Positions 62,501-64,000 of a DNA stretch of 64,000 bases are shown here, in pieces; positions within the stretch are counted from its first letter, which is position 1; each line of letters begins with the position of its first letter. The position numbers and the translations under genes were made by a program. A model generated the notes under the pieces. It searched no databases. It was not told where the DNA came from and was given only the letters and a program-made list of their open reading frames with translations. The stretch covers positions 214,001 to 278,000 of the forward strand of contig JAMWET010000814.1 in assembly GCA_024036415.1 (NCBI GenBank), written 5' to 3'. This stretch comes from Prochilodus magdalenae (Eukaryota > Chordata > Actinopteri > Characiformes > Prochilodontidae).

Positions 62501-63832
62501 TGAATTTGACAGTGCTGGTTATATTATATACATTATTATATACAGTGCTGGTTATATTATATACATTATTATATACGGTGCTGTTTATATTATATATATA
62601 TTATTATATACAGTGCTGGTTATATTATATATATTATTATATACAGTGCTGGTTATATTATATATATACATTATTATATACAGTGCTGGTTATATAATAT
62701 ATATACATTATTATATACAGTGCTGGTTATATTATGTATATATATTATTATATACAGTGCTGGTTATATTATATATATATATATTATTATATACAGTGCT
62801 GTTTATATTATATATATATATATATTATTATATATAGTGCTGGTTATATTATATATATATATTATTATATACAGTGCTGGTTATATTATATATATAATTA
62901 TATACAGTGCTGGTTATATTATATATACATTATTATATACAGTGCTGGTTATATTATATATATAATTATATACAGTACTGGTTATATTATATACATTATG
63001 ATATACAGTGCTGGTTATATTACTGTGTTACTAACTATTTATTATGATTACTGTTACTAGGTAATAATAGTATTAGTAAATATATTAGTGTTAGTGTTAG
63101 TAATGGTCTATTTATCATTAATACTATTTACTATACTATTTTACTATTTTATTGCTGCTGATATTTTTTTTTTTATTAAATGCTGTTTATATATTTATTT
63201 TTATTATTGAGTAATTGCTATTATTGTAGTTAACGTTGCTGCTGCTGCTTCCAGTGATGATGATGTTGATAATCTATTTTTTTATAAGTGTATTGTAGGC
63301 GTTCACTCCATTTCACTGTAAAGATAATCAGTATGGATATTTTAACTTACTGGAGTAAGTAACCTGGCTGCTTTAAAAAAATGTTGAATTTATTGAGCGT
63401 CTAATAGTTAACAGAACAATAACATGTTTTACACTCTGAAGTTGAAGTCATGAAGTTAAATCGACCGGGTTATTAAAACACTGACTGGTTGGCTTTTCAC
63501 AGAGCTTTGGTTCTGGTTCTGTCTTATTGGGTTTCCCTCCACTCACCCTCCGAGCTGTCGTGGTAAAAGGCACTCTTGCTGCTCGCTGTTAAGCTCCTGC
63601 GCTCCTCCTGAGCGCTCGGTGCGTATTTGCTGTGCTTGGCTGGAGAGGAGCGGCTCAGGGGGAAGTCCGGCATGAATCCAGGCCTCAGAGGGAGACCCTC
63701 ACAGGGGAAGAACGAGCCCGAGCCCGAGGAGGAAGAGGAGGACGAGGAGGAAGGCTCCAAGGCCGAGGCTGGCTCCGGAGTGCTGCGGTGAGGAGGAGAA
63801 GAGAAAGGCAGACAGCTGGAGTCCGAGTCCAT
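52996..63832 (-). CDS. alx3: ALX homeobox 3, paired-like homeodomain transcription factor, complete CDS in four exons
   Basis: The CDS is the complement of 63547-63832, 56411-56685, 55315-55440 and 52996-53358: 1050 nt, 349 residues plus TGA (human ALX3 is about 343). Phases agree and all introns are GT-AG. The homeodomain spans about residues 142-201, starting [20 protein letters not shown], with R5, F8, W48, F49, Q50, N51 and R53 present. Its intron falls between positions 46 and 47, the classical paired-class site. After the homeodomain, KRERYGK and [10 protein letters not shown] follow ALX3. The C-terminus has a His/Pro-rich stretch and an OAR-like tail ([18 protein letters not shown]). 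The N-terminus has a nine-serine run at residues 28-36. The family binds palindromic TAAT sites and acts in neural-crest and craniofacial mesenchyme. ALX1 and ALX4 fit less well in the C-terminus. Confidence 0.94.
53422..53545. repeat. (GGAT)n-(GATA)n microsatellite attached to a retroelement-like tail
   Basis: GGAT repeats at 53422-53457 are followed by GATA repeats at 53461-53518, which run into TACTTTATTGATCCCGAAGG, a sequence widespread in teleost genomes and usually next to a GATA run. It lies in alx3 intron 3, less than 70 bp from exon 4. Confidence 0.85.
53546..55314 (-). other. alx3 intron 3 interior
   Basis: AT-rich; only the LINE-like tail near 54.4 kb was recognised. Confidence 0.5.
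54385..54475 (+). mobile_element. Second LINE-like 3' tail with (TTGA)n run
   Basis: TGAAGCTGCTTTGAGACAGC, then AAAAAGCGCTATACAAATAA and repeated TTGA. This is the same 3' signature as near 15.9 kb. It lies in alx3 intron 3. Confidence 0.65.
55315..55440 (-). CDS. alx3: alx3 coding exon 3 (homeodomain helix 3)
   Basis: This 126-nt exon begins [18 protein letters not shown], the DNA-recognition helix with Q50 and N51, and ends RSDTYQ at the donor CCAG|GTACAA. The acceptor is TTTTCACTCTGTCAG. Confidence 0.95.
56411..56685 (-). CDS. alx3: alx3 coding exon 2 (most of the homeodomain)
   Basis: The acceptor is TGTTCTCTGTAG and the exon ends CTGAAGCACGTGTGCAG|GTATTA. It encodes [12 protein letters not shown] onward and homeodomain positions 1-46, ending TEARVQ. 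Reading through the donor gives only non-conserved residues. Confidence 0.95.
58082..58256. mobile_element. Small MITE-like inverted-repeat element
   Basis: TACACCCTTAGAAAGAAAGG at the left and AAAGGACCCACTTTTTTAAG with GGTGTAA at the right form imperfect inverted ends. No coding capacity. It lies in alx3 intron 1. Confidence 0.5.
61768..61873. mobile_element. Small MITE with AAAAGGGTTCTACATAGCA ends
   Basis: AAAAGGGTTCTACATAGCAG on the left and GTGCTACATAGAACCCTCTT on the right are inverted repeats about 106 bp apart. A fragment of similar sequence occurs near 112-140. Confidence 0.75.
62508..63021. repeat. AT-rich minisatellite in alx3 intron 1
   Basis: About 14 copies of a 33-45 bp unit contain ACAGTGCTGGTTATATTATA plus a variable TATATA tract and ATTATTATATA. 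Length variation comes from the TA tract. Self-complementary TATAATATA blocks make it prone to hairpins. Apparent tyrosine/isoleucine-rich ORFs here are artefacts of the repeat. Confidence 0.95.
63547..63832 (-). CDS. alx3: alx3 coding exon 1
   Basis: The ATG at 63832 lies in a good Kozak context (GCGCC ATG G) and opens [14 protein letters not shown]. The upstream GTG in frame is not a start. The exon encodes 95 residues plus one base, Ser- and Pro-rich, and ends DSSE before the donor GAGG|GTGAGT. This base completes Gly with exon 2. Confidence 0.85.
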
Positions 63833-63880
63833 GGCGCACACGGAAGAGCAGCGCGCGGGGAAGAGAGATGGAGGGAGCGC

Positions 63881-63965
63881 GCAGAGAGAGAGAGAGAGAG
63901 CGAGGGAGAGAGAGAGAGAAGATCATTTGCTTTTTTTTCTCTCTCTCTCTCTGTCTCTCTCACTC
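63881..63965. repeat. GA/CT-rich simple repeat in the alx3 5' flank
   Basis: (GA)n around 63885-63920 and (CT)n around 63938-63960 lie 50-130 nt upstream of the alx3 ATG, within the likely 5' UTR or promoter. The two runs are complementary and could pair. Confidence 0.85.
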
Positions 63966-64000
63966 ACTCCACTTCTCCATTTCGAGGAGTGGGTGGGATT

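Larger units (their letters stand above)
56686..63546 (-). other. alx3 intron 1 (6.9 kb)
   Basis: Large first intron with two small MITEs and the AT-rich minisatellite near its 5' end. Such introns in developmental genes may hold enhancers, but I cannot identify any without alignment. Confidence 0.5.

Noticed and set aside
62473..63060. Series of Tyr/Ile-rich ORFs
   Set aside because: Translated AT-rich minisatellite.

Overview
This window is nuclear DNA from a ray-finned fish, most likely an otophysan teleost (characin, catfish or relative). The evidence is long introns with consensus GT-AG sites, three vertebrate protein-coding genes, and many dispersed fish-type repeats: Tc1-like remnants, tRNA-derived SINE copies, foldback elements, minisatellites and GATA/CA microsatellites. 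There is no bacterial, phage, CRISPR or operon-like content. Species assignment is inference.

Layout: (1) 1-7.6 kb is repeat-bearing flank with a possible promoter at 2.9-3.2 kb. (2) 7.6-34.7 kb, plus strand, is slc16a4 (MCT5-like, 12-TM transporter). I could assemble a full 563-residue reading frame from nine coding exons, the first only 23 coding bases long, with splice phase agreeing throughout. Its introns hold two large tandem arrays (29-bp unit at 8.3-11.1 kb, 49-bp unit at 20.2-21.6 kb) and many transposon remnants. (3) 36.6-40.1 kb, minus strand, carries a chain of small exons with good splice sites and one open frame, ending near a polyadenylation signal. I do not recognise the product. 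(4) 43.5-46.1 kb, minus strand, is rbm15: one intact exon for an 857-residue RNA-binding protein with three RRMs and a C-terminal SPOC domain, preceded by a CCAAT/YY1-type promoter region with a short upstream ORF. (5) 46.3-52.9 kb is intergenic with foldback elements and another Tc1 remnant. (6) 53.0-63.8 kb, minus strand, is alx3, a paired-like homeobox gene in four coding exons (349 residues). Its promoter lies at or past the right edge.

From my knowledge of human 1p13.3, ALX3, RBM15 and SLC16A4 are near neighbours there, and RBM15 and SLC16A4 are convergent as here, so this is an ancient vertebrate syntenic block. The three genes do not form a pathway: one is a plasma-membrane solute carrier, one an adaptor of the m6A RNA methylation machinery and of nuclear RNA processing, and one a craniofacial/mesenchymal transcription factor.

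I found no clearly new biological system. The items most worth checking are the unrecognised minus-strand spliced unit between slc16a4 and rbm15, the higher-order minisatellite in slc16a4 intron 1, and the internally deleted Tc1 family with a SINE nested in one copy.
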